A stretch of DNA of 53,210 bases from Formosa sp. (GCA_018673215.1 JABHDE010000069.1:1-53210); one strand, 5' to 3'; shown: positions 7,937 through 17,766, numbered from the stretch's first letter. Notes: a model not told the origin generated them from the letters alone. Numbers and translations are program-made.

Positions 7937-9227
7937 TTGTAAAATCTAGTATAATATTAAATAATGATTTAAAATCGGCCCATCGTTTAATAGAGCTAAA
8001 CGCATAGTTATGAAAAATAAATGTAAATCTACCGTTTACCTTTTTAACTTCAGAAATTGCTTTTAGTAGGGTTTCTTTTTTATCTAAAAAGGAGGTGTGT
8101 TTAAGCAGTACAAAATCCATCAATTGGAAAGGGTGAATCATCAAGGGGGTTTGAATTTCATAATCTAAATCGTAAAACAAAAACGGAGTGCATGTCCCCG
8201 CACGAAAACCAATCGATTCTGGATACCCCATCGTAAAATCGGTGTTAATTTCCAAGTCAATAAAATTTCGATAGGTTGTTGGTAAATTAACTTTGGAAAA
8301 TGAAGAACGTGCCGATGTGGTCACATAATTGACCACTGCATCCATTTGTCGTTTTTCAGATTTTAGAATATCTATAGAGTCCAATGCCAAATAAGAGGCT
8401 TTGATTCCAACATTACAATAATCAGCAATCGATTTAATTAATGAAACAAATTCCTTTTTATTGATACTGTTATTCTTGTCGTAAGTAGTTAAATTCCCTA
8501 TTAAAAAGAAAACATTAAATTTTGTTTGAGTAGTTTTTTGACGGTTAATGATCCATTTAAAATTATCATAAGGATCTTTTTTAAACCCAAACAATACAGG
8601 AAAGCGATCGTATAAAAATTTAAAGCGAAATCGAAATAAATCAGATCCAATCCCACCGAGAGTTCTTAAAAATCCTTTGTTTTTAAAATAATAGGCCATA
8701 GGCACATCAATCACAGGATGGATTGAAAACTGACGGGAATCAAATTTTTGGTTAGGATACTGCTCTTGTAAGGCCGCCTTAAATTTATAAGCCCATATAT
8801 CTATCACAGGCTGGTGTAAAAAACCAGATTGAAAAGCTAAGCTTTCTTCTTTAGTGAAACGCCCATAATTATCTTTAACATGTGGTAAGTATTCCTCATA
8901 CCGGCTTAACAAAAAAAAGGCGGCAGAGAAAATATCAAAAGGAAGATGACTTTTTTCACCACTACTAAAAAAGCACTTGGTATCTTCCCATACCTGCACA
9001 TTAATTTCTAAATCCGACAAACCTTGTTCTAACAAAAGTCCATTGCTTCTCACAAAAAACTCACTTCCTAAAGGTTGAGGACCGTAAGACATTTTGAGTT
9101 GATCATGAGCGATAAATTCTTCAATCACATTTGTAAAAGAGACAGGAATATTAAGAATACGTGTACAGATTTGTTTAAAAACAAATCGGAGTCTCGGGGT
9201 AATTTTAGAAGTATAAACTAACAGCAT
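7920..9227 (-). CDS. Polysaccharide deacetylase-like protein (flavobacterial family)
   Basis: This 435-residue protein has an N-terminal domain of about 165 residues (including LLSRYEEYLPH) and then a deacetylase-like barrel. The likely metal/catalytic Asp is Asp174 in HPVIDVPMAY. Later conserved-looking blocks are SIGFRAGTCTPF, the segment ending MIHPFQLMD, and FIFHNYAFS. This layout fits a Bacteroidota family with an uncharacterised N-terminal domain fused to a carbohydrate esterase 4-like domain. No signal peptide is evident. The substrate is unknown; cell-wall or capsule sugar is a guess. The ATG overlaps the stop of the broken radC (TAATG at 9225-9229), and the end overlaps the HAD gene by 17 bases. 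Confidence 0.7.
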   Translation of the reverse strand: MLLVYTSKITPRLRFVFKQICTRILNIPVSFTNVIEEFIAHDQLKMSYGPQPLGSEFFVRSNGLLLEQGLSDLEINVQVWEDTKCFFSSGEKSHLPFDIFSAAFFLLSRYEEYLPHVKDNYGRFTKEESLAFQSGFLHQPVIDIWAYKFKAALQEQYPNQKFDSRQFSIHPVIDVPMAYYFKNKGFLRTLGGIGSDLFRFRFKFLYDRFPVLFGFKKDPYDNFKWIINRQKTTQTKFNVFFLIGNLTTYDKNNSINKKEFVSLIKSIADYCNVGIKASYLALDSIDILKSEKRQMDAVVNYVTTSARSSFSKVNLPTTYRNFIDLEINTDFTMGYPESIGFRAGTCTPFLFYDLDYEIQTPLMIHPFQLMDFVLLKHTSFLDKKETLLKAISEVKKVNGRFTFIFHNYAFSSIKRWADFKSLFNIILDFTNDISS

Positions 9228-9927
9228 TATAATAAGCTTTCATCGGCAAAACTAAAATAGTCCTTTTCTGTGACAATTATATGGTCTAGGACTTTAATAT
9301 CTAAACTTTCGGCTGCTAATTTAAATTTTTACGTTAATTGGGTATCCGATTTACTTGGACGAAGCCCTCCCGAAGGATGGTTATGAACTAAAATAATTGA
9401 TGTGGCAGAATGTTCTAAGGCTTGTTTCATCACAATACGTACATCCACAATGGTGCCGGTTATTCCGCCTTTACTCATCTGTGATTTTGCTAATATTTTA
9501 TTGGAATTATTGAGATACAAAACCCAAAATTCTTCATGAGAAAGATGTCCCAAAATCGGGTTCATAATCTCAAATACCGATCGACTGTTCAGAATTCTAT
9601 CTAATGCCCTTTGATTGGTTTCGCGACGGCGATGACTGAGCTCTCCATGGCTGCCGCTATTTTAATAGCCTTAGCCTCTCCTATCCCATTGAAGCTCATT
9701 AATTGGGCATTTGACAATTTCCCTAAACTTTGTAAATCGTGATCCACACTCGCTAAAATTCTTTTGGATAAATCCACCGCACTTTCGTGTACCAATCCAG
9801 AACCAATCAATATCGCAATCAATTCTGCATCGCTTAACGAACGGGCGCCTTTATCTCTCAATTTTTCACGAGGTTGGTCGTCTTGAGACCAATTTTTTAT
9901 AGAGAATGATTTGGGGGACATTGTCAT
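9227..9927 (-). pseudogene. radC: radC, broken by a frameshift and a stop codon
   Basis: The full RadC/MPN family sequence can be read in three pieces. From 9927 the first frame gives the helix-hairpin-helix part (DKGARSLSDAEL ... FNGIGEAKAIKIAAAME). A GAGAG stretch at 9641-9645 holds two surplus bases. Shifting frame there restores ELSHRRRETNQ and leads into the JAMM domain. The second piece keeps HNHPSG plus SKSD, the metal-binding motif HxH-x7-SxxD. It is then cut by a TAA at 9329-9331 where CAA (Gln) would be expected. Reading on gives KFKLAAESLDIKVLDHI and ends at a TAA at 9227-9229. That stop overlaps the ATG of the deacetylase-like gene. Two independent lesions make an inactive gene more likely than a sequencing slip. 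Confidence 0.88.
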
Positions 9928-9964
9928 AAATTTTTGAAGTATAATTGTATTATTTTAAAAAAAA

Positions 9965-11329
9965 TCAACTTGGGTCAGATACCTTATTTTTAAGCGCTCT
10001 AAAATCCAAGCCACCATAACTTCCAGAACTCATGAGCAATACTGTTTTGTGAGCAAGTTCTAAAGAGTTAATATAGTTTCTAAAAAGTTCAGGGTCTGTA
10101 TAAATAATCAAGTCGTCACGCTCAAAAGCAGCTTCTATTTGAGTTTTACTTACCGAATCTAATTTTTTTATTTCAACAGCTTTTGGCGAATAAAATACCA
10201 CTGCTGTATCTGCCGCATCTAAGGCACCTTTATACTCCTCTAGGAATGCTGCATTTAAACTGCTATAGGTATGCAATTCTAAACATGCAACCAAAGGGTG
10301 TTTTGGGTATTGAGATTTAACGGCTTCTGTGGTGGCTTTCACCTTACTTGGCGAATGAGCAAAATCTTTATACACCACACAATTGGCATTTTCAGCCACT
10401 TTTTCTAAGCGCTTACTTGCCCCTGAAAAACTGGAGATTGCTTCGTAAAAATCATCTTGATCTATACCCATTTGTTGACAAATCCATTTTGAGCCTGCAA
10501 GGTTATTTAGGTTATGTGCTCCAAAAATTTCAAGAGGAAGTGGGCCCTCTTCGGTCTCTAAATAAGAAACCCCATCTTCGATTGTATGCTCTGGCGTTTG
10601 GTAGGGAAATTTCCGAATTTGATTCTCACTAGCTTCAACGATTATTTTGACATGTTCATCCTCGGTATTGTATGAAATACTCCCACCTACAGTAATACTA
10701 TTGACAAAAATTTTAAACTGCTCTAAGTAATTTTCAAAGGTTGGGAACACGTTGATATGATCCCATGCGATGCCACTTAAGAGTGCAATATTGGGCTGGT
10801 ATAAATGAAATTTCGGGCGGCGGTCTATTGGAGAGCTTAAATATTCATCCCCTTCAAGCACCATAAAATCGGCATCATCGGTTAATTTCACCATCACATC
10901 AAAACCTTCTAGTTGCGCACCAACCATATAATCTACTTCAATATCGTGGTAGTTTAAGACATGTAATATCATGGCGGTAATGGTTGTTTTTCCATGACTC
11001 CCACCAATCACTACCCGTGTTTTATGTTTAGATTGTTCGTATAAAAATTCAGGATATGAATATATTTTTAGCCCTAATTCCTGCGCTTTCAAGAGTTCTG
11101 GATTGTCTTCTTTAGCATGCATCCCAAGCACTACCGCATCTATATTTTTGGTGATTTTTTCTGGAAACCAACCAAAACTAGCTGGCAACAATCCCGCAGC
11201 ATTTAATCGCGATTTAGAAGGCTCAAAAATGGTGTCGTCACTGCCCGTAACTTGCATCCCTTTATTGTGAAGCGCCAAGGCTAAATTGTGCATCGCAGCA
11301 CCTCCTATTGCAATAAAATGTAGATTCAT
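9965..11329 (-). CDS. mpl: Mur ligase family protein, Mpl-type peptidoglycan recycling ligase
   Basis: A 454-residue cytosolic ATP-dependent amide ligase of the MurC/Mpl branch. It starts with a Rossmann-like UDP-MurNAc domain (IAIGGAAMHNLA, residues 6-17). The ATP loop GGSHGKTT is at 109-116, and central-domain residues LEGDEYLSS and the metal-binding segment SGIAWDHINVF follow. The C-terminal domain has YKDFAHSPSKV. The alanine residues in GGAAMH and the EGDEY...P pattern favour Mpl, which joins recovered murein tripeptide to UDP-MurNAc, over MurC itself. It lies 47 bases after the TPR gene and 37 bases before radC on the same strand, inside the adk-obgE series. MurC function cannot be wholly excluded. 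Confidence 0.85.
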   Translation of the reverse strand: MNLHFIAIGGAAMHNLALALHNKGMQVTGSDDTIFEPSKSRLNAAGLLPASFGWFPEKITKNIDAVVLGMHAKEDNPELLKAQELGLKIYSYPEFLYEQSKHKTRVVIGGSHGKTTITAMILHVLNYHDIEVDYMVGAQLEGFDVMVKLTDDADFMVLEGDEYLSSPIDRRPKFHLYQPNIALLSGIAWDHINVFPTFENYLEQFKIFVNSITVGGSISYNTEDEHVKIIVEASENQIRKFPYQTPEHTIEDGVSYLETEEGPLPLEIFGAHNLNNLAGSKWICQQMGIDQDDFYEAISSFSGASKRLEKVAENANCVVYKDFAHSPSKVKATTEAVKSQYPKHPLVACLELHTYSSLNAAFLEEYKGALDAADTAVVFYSPKAVEIKKLDSVSKTQIEAAFERDDLIIYTDPELFRNYINSLELAHKTVLLMSSGSYGGLDFRALKNKVSDPS

Positions 11330-11376
11330 TGTGTGAGTTTATGAGAGGTAAATATACGGAATGAGCTTAAATTCTC

Positions 11377-12291
11377 TTACGGCTTTAGCAATAAAATTAT
11401 TTGCTTTTCTTTCAATGCAGGTTTGAAATCGGACTTTATTGAGAGCGCCTTTTCAATTGAAGCTAATGCTTCTGAGATTTTGTTCTGAAGCCTGAACAAC
11501 TGTGCCTGAAGCATATAAGCCTCTTCTAAGGTCTCGCGGTCTTTAGACGAAAACGCATCTATATAAAATTGGATATAATTTTGCCCAATACTAAGTTGTG
11601 TATCATGAAGCATACAAGCTTTAGCTACAAGAAAATGCAACGAATTATTATGTGATTTTAAATGGGATGTCCTGCTTAATTCTGTTTGAAAGCAAGCTAA
11701 TTTATTTAAGACTTCTAAGCCTTTTTTATAATAGGTCTTTGCTAATGCAACCCTGTTAGAGTTTTCATAAACGTACGCTCTTGAAAAAAAACCATGGGGT
11801 TTGGAAAGTGCTTCTAAATCACTCGCATAGACCATTGCTTTTTCATTACTCCCTCCTAAAACCCCAGGGAGTTGTGCGTATAATTCTACCAAGGCCCAAC
11901 GAACTTTTTTATCGACTGGATCTAATTCAGCGGCTTTAAGAAACGCTGTTTTTACTTTAGAAATTAACCCGAGTGCTTTTAGTTTGGAACCCTCTTTGGC
12001 GAGTCTCCCTAAGACGCCTCCATATTTATAGTGATAAGTAGCATTTTCAGGATCCAAATCTCGAAGCTGTTTGTAGTAAGATGCTGCTTTATCCCAGTTG
12101 CGTTGAAAACCATAGGCATCCCCCATCAACTCTAATAACTCTAAGTTTTGAGGGGTTTTGGTTAAATAAACTTCTAGTTTTTGAACCGCTTTGGTGTAGT
12201 TTTTTGATTCGAATAAGACATCAAACTCTTGAGAATAATTTTGACCTATTAAGAAGCAGGGACATAATAAAATTAGTAAGAATTTCTTCAT
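11377..12291 (-). CDS. Exported TPR-repeat protein
   Basis: This protein of 304 residues has a short signal peptide (MKKFLLILLCPCFLIG, cleavage near residue 17). At least four tetratricopeptide-like helical pairs follow: an N-terminal tandem (about 20-110, e.g. WDKAASYYKQLRDLDPENATY), a helical middle, and a C-terminal pair ending in ISEALASIEKALSIKSDFKPA. Such repeats are scaffolds for protein binding in the periplasm. There is no enzyme domain. It sits 12 bases after obgE and is presumably cotranscribed with adk and obgE, but nothing links it to their function. Confidence 0.75.
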   Translation of the reverse strand: MKKFLLILLCPCFLIGQNYSQEFDVLFESKNYTKAVQKLEVYLTKTPQNLELLELMGDAYGFQRNWDKAASYYKQLRDLDPENATYHYKYGGVLGRLAKEGSKLKALGLISKVKTAFLKAAELDPVDKKVRWALVELYAQLPGVLGGSNEKAMVYASDLEALSKPHGFFSRAYVYENSNRVALAKTYYKKGLEVLNKLACFQTELSRTSHLKSHNNSLHFLVAKACMLHDTQLSIGQNYIQFYIDAFSSKDRETLEEAYMLQAQLFRLQNKISEALASIEKALSIKSDFKPALKEKQIILLLKP

Positions 12292-12303
12292 GCCTGTAGG
12301 TTA

Positions 12304-13302
12304 TTAACGGTTTAACATTGCCCACAAACTGTCTTTGAGTTGAACAATTCCAGTTTGGGCTACCGATGAGATAAACAAATAATCGATGGGCAATTCAGCA
12401 TCTAACTCTTTTGTTAGTTCCGCCTTTAACTCATCATCCAGCATGTCACTTTTAGAAATGGCAATCAAGCGGTCTTTGTCAAGCATTTCTGGATTGTAAC
12501 GTCGTAACTCATCTAAGAGAATATCGTATTGTTTTTTGATGTCATCCGCATCGGCAGGAATCAAAAAAAGCAGAACTGAGTTTCGTTCAATGTGTCGTAA
12601 AAAATAATGTCCCAATCCTTTTCCTTCGGCAGCGCCTTCAATAATCCCTGGGATATCCGCCATCACAAACGATTGATAGTCTCTATATTCGACAATCCCT
12701 AAGTTCGGCTTTAAAGTTGTAAATTCATAATCGGCAATTTTTGGTTTTGCAGAGGTGACTACAGATAATAAGGTTGATTTTCCAGCATTTGGAAATCCAA
12801 CAAGTCCCACATCAGCTAAGATTTTAAGTTCGATGGTTACATACTTTTCTTCCATTGGAAGTCCCGGCTGTGCGTATCGTGGTGTTTGGTTGGTTGAGGA
12901 TCTAAAATGCCAATTTCCTAAGCCACCTTTACCTCCTTCACAAAGAATCACTTCTTCGTTGTTTTCTGTAATTTCAAAAATAACTTCGTTGGTATCTGTA
13001 TCTCGAAGAACGGTTCCTAAGGGCACATCAACGTAAACGTCTTCTCCATCTGCTCCGGTACTACGGCTTTTACTTCCAGAACCTCCGTGACCGGCTCTAA
13101 AGTGACGTTTGAATTTCAAGTGGTGTAAAGTCCAAAGATGCTCGTTTCCACGAACAATCACATGACCGCCTCGACCGCCATCACCCCCGTCAGGACCTCC
13201 TTTTGTGATAAATTTCTCACGATGAAGGTGTACAGATCCCTTACCTCCATTTCCAGAGCAAGCAAACATTTTTACATAATCTACAAAATTACCTTCCGTC
13301 AT
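12304..13302 (-). CDS. obgE: GTPase ObgE/CgtA, ribosome assembly and stringent control
   Basis: A protein of 332 residues with the Obg fold (1-160, rich in GG motifs such as [12 protein letters not shown]) followed by a Ras-like G domain. G1 is GFPNAGKS (169-176), the G2 region is FTTLKPN, G3 is DIPG (216-219), and G4 is SKSD (283-286) in place of canonical NKxD; TKSD-like forms are common in this phylum. There is no C-terminal extension. Obg GTPases bind the 50S precursor and respond to (p)ppGpp. The gene follows adk by 11 bases, a pairing I know from other Bacteroidota, and is served by the promoter upstream of adk. Confidence 0.96.
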   Translation of the reverse strand: MTEGNFVDYVKMFACSGNGGKGSVHLHREKFITKGGPDGGDGGRGGHVIVRGNEHLWTLHHLKFKRHFRAGHGGSGSKSRSTGADGEDVYVDVPLGTVLRDTDTNEVIFEITENNEEVILCEGGKGGLGNWHFRSSTNQTPRYAQPGLPMEEKYVTIELKILADVGLVGFPNAGKSTLLSVVTSAKPKIADYEFTTLKPNLGIVEYRDYQSFVMADIPGIIEGAAEGKGLGHYFLRHIERNSVLLFLIPADADDIKKQYDILLDELRRYNPEMLDKDRLIAISKSDMLDDELKAELTKELDAELPIDYLFISSVAQTGIVQLKDSLWAMLNR

Positions 13303-13313
13303 CTAATGAGTTT

Positions 13314-13889
13314 TTATTTCAGTGAATCAATCACTGCATTCAATCGGACCGTGATATCTTCTACAGACCCTACGCCATCTACACCAAAATACTTGTCTTT
13401 AGCGGCATAATAGGACTTAAGAATTGCAGTCTCATTGTAATATATTTTTATTCTATTTCTAACCACTGTATCGTTGGCGTCATCTGGTCTCCCACTTGTT
13501 TCGCCACGTTTGAGAAGGCGTTCAACTAAGACTTCATCGTCCACTTCCAACGCTATCATTGCGCTAATTTCAGTGTCGTAAGAATCTAAAAGCACATCTA
13601 AAGCTTCCGCTTGCAATACATTTCTAGGAAACCCATCAAAGATAAATCCTTTTGAATCCAAGTTTTTAGCCACCTCAGCACTTAACATATCAATGGTAAC
13701 TTGATCTGGAACCAACTCCCCTTTATCCATAAAAGACTTGGCTAAGGTTCCTAATTCGGTTTCATTTTTAATATTAAAACGAAACACATCTCCAGTAGAG
13801 ATATGAATCAAACCATAAGTCTCTTTTAAAAAAGCAGCTTGCGTTCCTTTACCAGCGCCCGGAGGGCCAAATAACACTAAATTTTTCAT
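13314..13889 (-). CDS. adk: Adenylate kinase
   Basis: A 191-residue enzyme that interconverts AMP + ATP with two ADP in the cytosol. The P-loop GPPGAGKGT covers residues 8-16. The AMP-binding segment is ISTGDVFR, with FDGFPRN for the core strand. The LID is short (GETSGRPDDANDT) and has no zinc cysteines, so this is the short form usual in Bacteroidota. It is the first gene of a minus-strand series (adk-obgE-TPR-mpl and onward) and is divergent from purK across a 182-base spacer. Confidence 0.96.
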   Translation of the reverse strand: MKNLVLFGPPGAGKGTQAAFLKETYGLIHISTGDVFRFNIKNETELGTLAKSFMDKGELVPDQVTIDMLSAEVAKNLDSKGFIFDGFPRNVLQAEALDVLLDSYDTEISAMIALEVDDEVLVERLLKRGETSGRPDDANDTVVRNRIKIYYNETAILKSYYAAKDKYFGVDGVGSVEDITVRLNAVIDSLK

Positions 13890-13955
13890 TTTTATTCAAA
13901 CTTTAAAATATCGACTTCAAAATAAAGCCAATCTTAGCAACTAAAATCGAGCTGC

Positions 13956-13963
13956 AAAGATAA
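13956..13963 (-). promoter_or_regulatory. -7 box TATCTTTG of the adk operon
   Basis: On the minus strand the box matches TAnnTTTG and lies 66 bases upstream of the adk ATG. No convincing TTG is seen at the usual -33 distance. Confidence 0.4.
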
Positions 13964-14027
13964 TCAATTGTAAAGGTTTTGATTCGTTTTGATGCCCGAT
14001 TTTAGTGTTCGATTTCATTTTTAAGTG

Positions 14028-14035
14028 TATTTTTG
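14028..14035 (+). promoter_or_regulatory. -7 box TATTTTTG of purK
   Basis: A perfect TAnnTTTG match 36 bases before the purK ATG, facing away from adk. The -33 element is not recognisable. Confidence 0.5.
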
Positions 14036-14071
14036 TAGTGTATTTATAAAATTGTTCAATAAAATCTTAAA

Positions 14072-15226
14072 ATGGAGTATTTCTCATCAAACTTCAAACT
14101 TGGTATTTTAGGGGGCGGTCAGCTTGGGAAAATGTTACTTTACACCACTCGTAAATTTGACATTTATACCAGTGTTTTAGACCCCAACCCAGAAGCCCCC
14201 AGTAAACTTGCCTGTAATGAATTCTTTGAAGGGGATTTAATGGATTATGACACTGTTTATAATTTCGGTAAAAAAGTAAATACGCTAACCATCGAGATTG
14301 AAAATGTCAACGTTGATGCCCTCAAAGCACTTGAAAAAGAAGGTGTCAAAGTATTTCCTTCTTCAAAAACATTAGAAACAATTCAAAATAAAGCAAAACA
14401 AAAATTGTTTTATGTCGATCATAATTTACCAACAGCCTCTTTTAAAAGATTTGCATATACTGATGAGATATATACCGCAGTGAAACATAACAGTATTGAG
14501 TTTCCATTTGTATGGAAAAGTGCTCAGTTTGGTTATGACGGTACAGGTGTGAAAATTGTACGGACAGTTGCGGATTTGGAACACTTACCAAATGTGGAAT
14601 GTATTACTGAAGATCTAGTTCCTTTTAAAAACGAATTGGCAGTGATTGTGGCAAGAAATGAAAAAGGAAATGTAAAAGCATATCCTGTTGTTGAGATGGA
14701 ATTTCATCCAGAAGCAAACCAAGTGGAATATGTGTTGTGTCCGGCTAGAATTTCAAAAGACATTGCAAAAAAAGCAGAGCTAATCGCCCTAAAAACATCG
14801 GCAGCATTTGAGCATGTCGGACTTTTAGCAGTCGAACTATTTCTAACCCAAGATGATGAGATTTTAATCAATGAAGTCGCACCAAGACCTCATAATTCAG
14901 GACACCAAACCATTGAAGCCAGTTACACTTCACAATTCGAACAACACATTAGAGCAATCTTAGGACTGCCCATGGGAAGCACTGAAAACAAACTCAGTGG
15001 CGTGATGGTTAATTTGGTCGGAGCTGAAGGACATACTGGGGAAGTGGTCTATGAAAATATAGAAAAAATAATGGAGATGGAAGGCGTCACACCACACATC
15101 TATGGAAAGAAAGAAACCCGTCCGTTTCGGAAAATGGGCCATGTCACCATCGTTCATAACCAGATCGAAACAGCACGAGAAATCGCACAAAAAGTAAAAC
15201 ATTCAATAAAAGTAATAAGCAAATAA
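14072..15226 (+). CDS. purK: 5-(carboxyamino)imidazole ribonucleotide synthase PurK
   Basis: An enzyme of 384 residues that carboxylates AIR with ATP and bicarbonate to N5-CAIR in purine synthesis. It has the ATP-grasp layout. The preATP-grasp loop GILGGGQLGKML begins at residue 11. WKSAQFGYDGTGV is the ATP-binding loop, and NEVAPRPHNSGH carries the metal-binding Glu and Asn. The last ~60 residues end in RKMGHVTI, as expected for the family. purE follows after a single base, so the two consecutive steps are translated from one message. Confidence 0.96.
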   Translation: MEYFSSNFKLGILGGGQLGKMLLYTTRKFDIYTSVLDPNPEAPSKLACNEFFEGDLMDYDTVYNFGKKVNTLTIEIENVNVDALKALEKEGVKVFPSSKTLETIQNKAKQKLFYVDHNLPTASFKRFAYTDEIYTAVKHNSIEFPFVWKSAQFGYDGTGVKIVRTVADLEHLPNVECITEDLVPFKNELAVIVARNEKGNVKAYPVVEMEFHPEANQVEYVLCPARISKDIAKKAELIALKTSAAFEHVGLLAVELFLTQDDEILINEVAPRPHNSGHQTIEASYTSQFEQHIRAILGLPMGSTENKLSGVMVNLVGAEGHTGEVVYENIEKIMEMEGVTPHIYGKKETRPFRKMGHVTIVHNQIETAREIAQKVKHSIKVISK

Positions 15227-15227
15227 T

Positions 15228-15713
15228 ATGGCACAAGTAGGAATCATTATGGGAAGCGACAGCGATATGCCTGTCATGAAAGAAGCAATTGCAATTCTGG
15301 AAGGATTTGACATCCAAGTCGAAGTGGACATCGTTTCTGCACACCGCACACCAGAAAAATTATTTGACTATGGATCGAAAGCGCATCAACGTGGTTTAAA
15401 GGTTATCATTGCTGGTGCCGGAGGCGCAGCGCATTTACCCGGAATGATTGCGGCATTAAGTCCCTTACCCGTTATTGGAGTTCCTGTAAAGTCTAGCAAT
15501 TCAATTGATGGATGGGATTCAATATTATCAATCTTGCAAATGCCGGGAGGGGTTCCTGTCGCCACTGTCGCCCTAAATGGCGCTAAAAACGCAGGTATCT
15601 TAGCTGCACAAATTATTGGAGCTTCGGACAGCTGTGTTTTAGATAAAATATTGATTTATAAGGAAGGCTTGAAAGCTAAAGTCCTTGAAGCATCAAAGCA
15701 CATTAACTCCTAA
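15228..15713 (+). CDS. purE: N5-CAIR mutase PurE (class I)
   Basis: This 161-residue cytosolic enzyme moves the carboxyl group of N5-CAIR to carbon 4, giving CAIR. The family motifs are MGSDSDMPVMKEA near the N-terminus, then VSAHRTPE with the catalytic His, and GAGGAAHLPGM in the active-site loop. The length and motifs fit the class I form that depends on PurK, which is encoded immediately upstream. The oligopeptidase gene starts 22 bases after its stop. Confidence 0.96.
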   Translation: MAQVGIIMGSDSDMPVMKEAIAILEGFDIQVEVDIVSAHRTPEKLFDYGSKAHQRGLKVIIAGAGGAAHLPGMIAALSPLPVIGVPVKSSNSIDGWDSILSILQMPGGVPVATVALNGAKNAGILAAQIIGASDSCVLDKILIYKEGLKAKVLEASKHINS

Positions 15714-15735
15714 GCAGCCCAAAAAAATAACCCAC

Positions 15736-17766
15736 ATGAATGTTCTCAATACGCGTTTTGATACGCCTTACAATACCGCACCTTTTTCGAAAATTAAAAC
15801 AGATGCATTTTTACCCGCGTTTAAAAAAGCGATCGAAAGTGCGAAGGATGAAATTGATCAAATTGTCCAAAACGAGGAAGCTCCTACTTTTGAGAATACC
15901 ATTGAAGCCTTGGACTATACAGGCGAACAACTCGATAGAATTTCAAGCATTTTCTTTAATTTGAATGCCGCTGAAACCAACGATGAGATTCAAAAAATTG
16001 CTCATGAAGTATCTCCTTTATTAACGGAATTTTCAAATGATGTTGCTTTAAATACGACTCTTTTTGAACGGGTTAAATCGGTTTATAACACCAAAGCATC
16101 GCTTTCATTATCCGAAGAACAAAAAACACTTTTAGACAAAAAATACAAAGGATTTTCGAGAAATGGCGCCAACCTCAACCCCGATCAAAAAGAGACCTTG
16201 CGCGCAATTGACAAGGAACAAAGCCAACTCCAACTGACCTTTGGTGAAAATATTTTAGCAGAAACCAATCGCTATGAACTTCTGATTACAGAGGTATCGG
16301 ATTTAGAAGGATTGCCAGAGGGCGCAATTGAAGCTGCCAAGCAACTCGCAGAAGAAAAAGATAAAAAAGGATGGTTAATCACTCTCGATTACCCTAGTTA
16401 TATACCTTTTATGACCTATGCAAAAAATAGAGCGTTGCGAAAACAACTCGCAATCGCCTTTGGTCAAAAAGGATTCCAAAATGATAGCTTAGACAATCAA
16501 GACATTGTTTTAAAAATTACACAATTACGTTACCAAAGAGCACAACTTTTAGGATATGAAACCCATGCACATTTTGTGTTAGAAGAACGCATGGCAAAAA
16601 CTCCTGAAACAGTGCGCAACTTCTTAGAGGATCTTTTAGAAAAGGCACAACCTGCAGCCAAAAAAGAGTTTAATGAACTGGAAAATTTTGCTAAAAATTT
16701 AGACAATATCGATCGTTTGGAAAAATGGGACAGTGCCTACTACTCTGAAAAACTAAAACAAGAACGCTTTAACTTTGATGACGAACAACTGAAGCCTTAC
16801 TTTAAATTAGAAAATGTTATTGAAGGGGCTTTTACAGTCGCACAAAAATTATTTGGATTACAGTTCATACAAACAGACATCATTGACGCCTATCATAAAG
16901 ACGTGATGACTTATAAAGTTGAGGATTCAAAACAAAATTTAATTGCCATTTTTTATGCAGATTTTTTCCCGAGAGCCGGCAAACGAAACGGTGCTTGGAT
17001 GACCTCCTATAAATCTCAATGCATAAAAAACACTGTAAACGAAAGACCGCATGTATCCATTGTGTGTAATTTCACTAAACCAACAACAACAAAACCGTCT
17101 TTACTGACCTTTAACGAAGTCACAACCCTGTTTCACGAATTTGGGCACGCCCTCCACGGGATGTTAGCAGACACCATCTATCCGAGTTTATCAGGCACTA
17201 GTGTTGCTTGGGATTTTGTGGAATTACCAAGTCAAATTATGGAAAACTGGTGTTATGAAAAAGAAGCCTTAGCACTCTTTGCGAAGCACTATAAAACGGG
17301 CGAAAGTATTCCTATGGAACTGATTGATAAAATCAAGGCAGCCTCTACATTTCAGCAAGGAATGCAAACCTTAAGACAGTTGAGTTTTGGCTTATTGGAC
17401 ATGAGCTGGCATGGTGTTGATCCGACCGAAATAAATGATGTAAAACAGCACGAAACCGCCGCATTTCTTGAAACACAGTTGTTTCCAGACGTGCTAGAAA
17501 ATTGTATGTCTACGGCTTTTGCACATATCTTTCAAGGGGGATACTCTTCTGGATATTACAGCTATAAATGGGCAGAAGTTTTAGATGCCGATGCCTTTGA
17601 GTATTTTAAAGAAACTAATCTTTTTGATCCTAAAATTACTGACGATTTCAAAACACATATACTAAGTAAAGGAGGCACGCAAGATCCTTTAGAACTGTAT
17701 ATTAAATTTCGTGGGCAAAAACCAAAAGCTGAAGCTTTACTCAGACGCTCAGGTCTTTTGAATTAG
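15736..17766 (+). CDS. M3-family zinc oligopeptidase (Dcp/OpdA-like)
   Basis: This 676-residue cytosolic metallopeptidase of the thimet oligopeptidase family degrades short peptides. The zinc site is HEFGHALHG, with His467, Glu468 and His471; the third ligand is the Glu in WDFVELPSQ. A conserved SGTSVAWDF region precedes it, and GGYSSGYYSYKWAEVLDADAF is the usual C-terminal block. I chose the ATG at 15736 because the reading frame extends upstream only from a TTG inside purE. No signal peptide is seen, so it is probably an intracellular oligopeptidase A or dipeptidyl carboxypeptidase. It is in line with purKE but not functionally linked to them. Its 3' end overlaps the convergent UbiA-like gene by 18 bases. 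Confidence 0.9.
   Translation: MNVLNTRFDTPYNTAPFSKIKTDAFLPAFKKAIESAKDEIDQIVQNEEAPTFENTIEALDYTGEQLDRISSIFFNLNAAETNDEIQKIAHEVSPLLTEFSNDVALNTTLFERVKSVYNTKASLSLSEEQKTLLDKKYKGFSRNGANLNPDQKETLRAIDKEQSQLQLTFGENILAETNRYELLITEVSDLEGLPEGAIEAAKQLAEEKDKKGWLITLDYPSYIPFMTYAKNRALRKQLAIAFGQKGFQNDSLDNQDIVLKITQLRYQRAQLLGYETHAHFVLEERMAKTPETVRNFLEDLLEKAQPAAKKEFNELENFAKNLDNIDRLEKWDSAYYSEKLKQERFNFDDEQLKPYFKLENVIEGAFTVAQKLFGLQFIQTDIIDAYHKDVMTYKVEDSKQNLIAIFYADFFPRAGKRNGAWMTSYKSQCIKNTVNERPHVSIVCNFTKPTTTKPSLLTFNEVTTLFHEFGHALHGMLADTIYPSLSGTSVAWDFVELPSQIMENWCYEKEALALFAKHYKTGESIPMELIDKIKAASTFQQGMQTLRQLSFGLLDMSWHGVDPTEINDVKQHETAAFLETQLFPDVLENCMSTAFAHIFQGGYSSGYYSYKWAEVLDADAFEYFKETNLFDPKITDDFKTHILSKGGTQDPLELYIKFRGQKPKAEALLRRSGLLN

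Noticed and set aside
9329-9565. A separate small JAMM-domain gene
   Set aside because: Joined with the frame upstream and the sequence after its stop it reconstructs a normal RadC, so it is a fragment of one gene.
10348-10632. Antisense ORF inside mpl and similar frames inside alaS, gcvP and der
   Set aside because: Long reverse frames arise from codon bias of the real gene and show no family features or promoter.
15685-15735. Longer N-terminus of the M3 peptidase, starting in purE
   Set aside because: It begins with TTG, overlaps purE and adds 17 polar residues not seen in the family. The ATG at 15736 gives the usual length.
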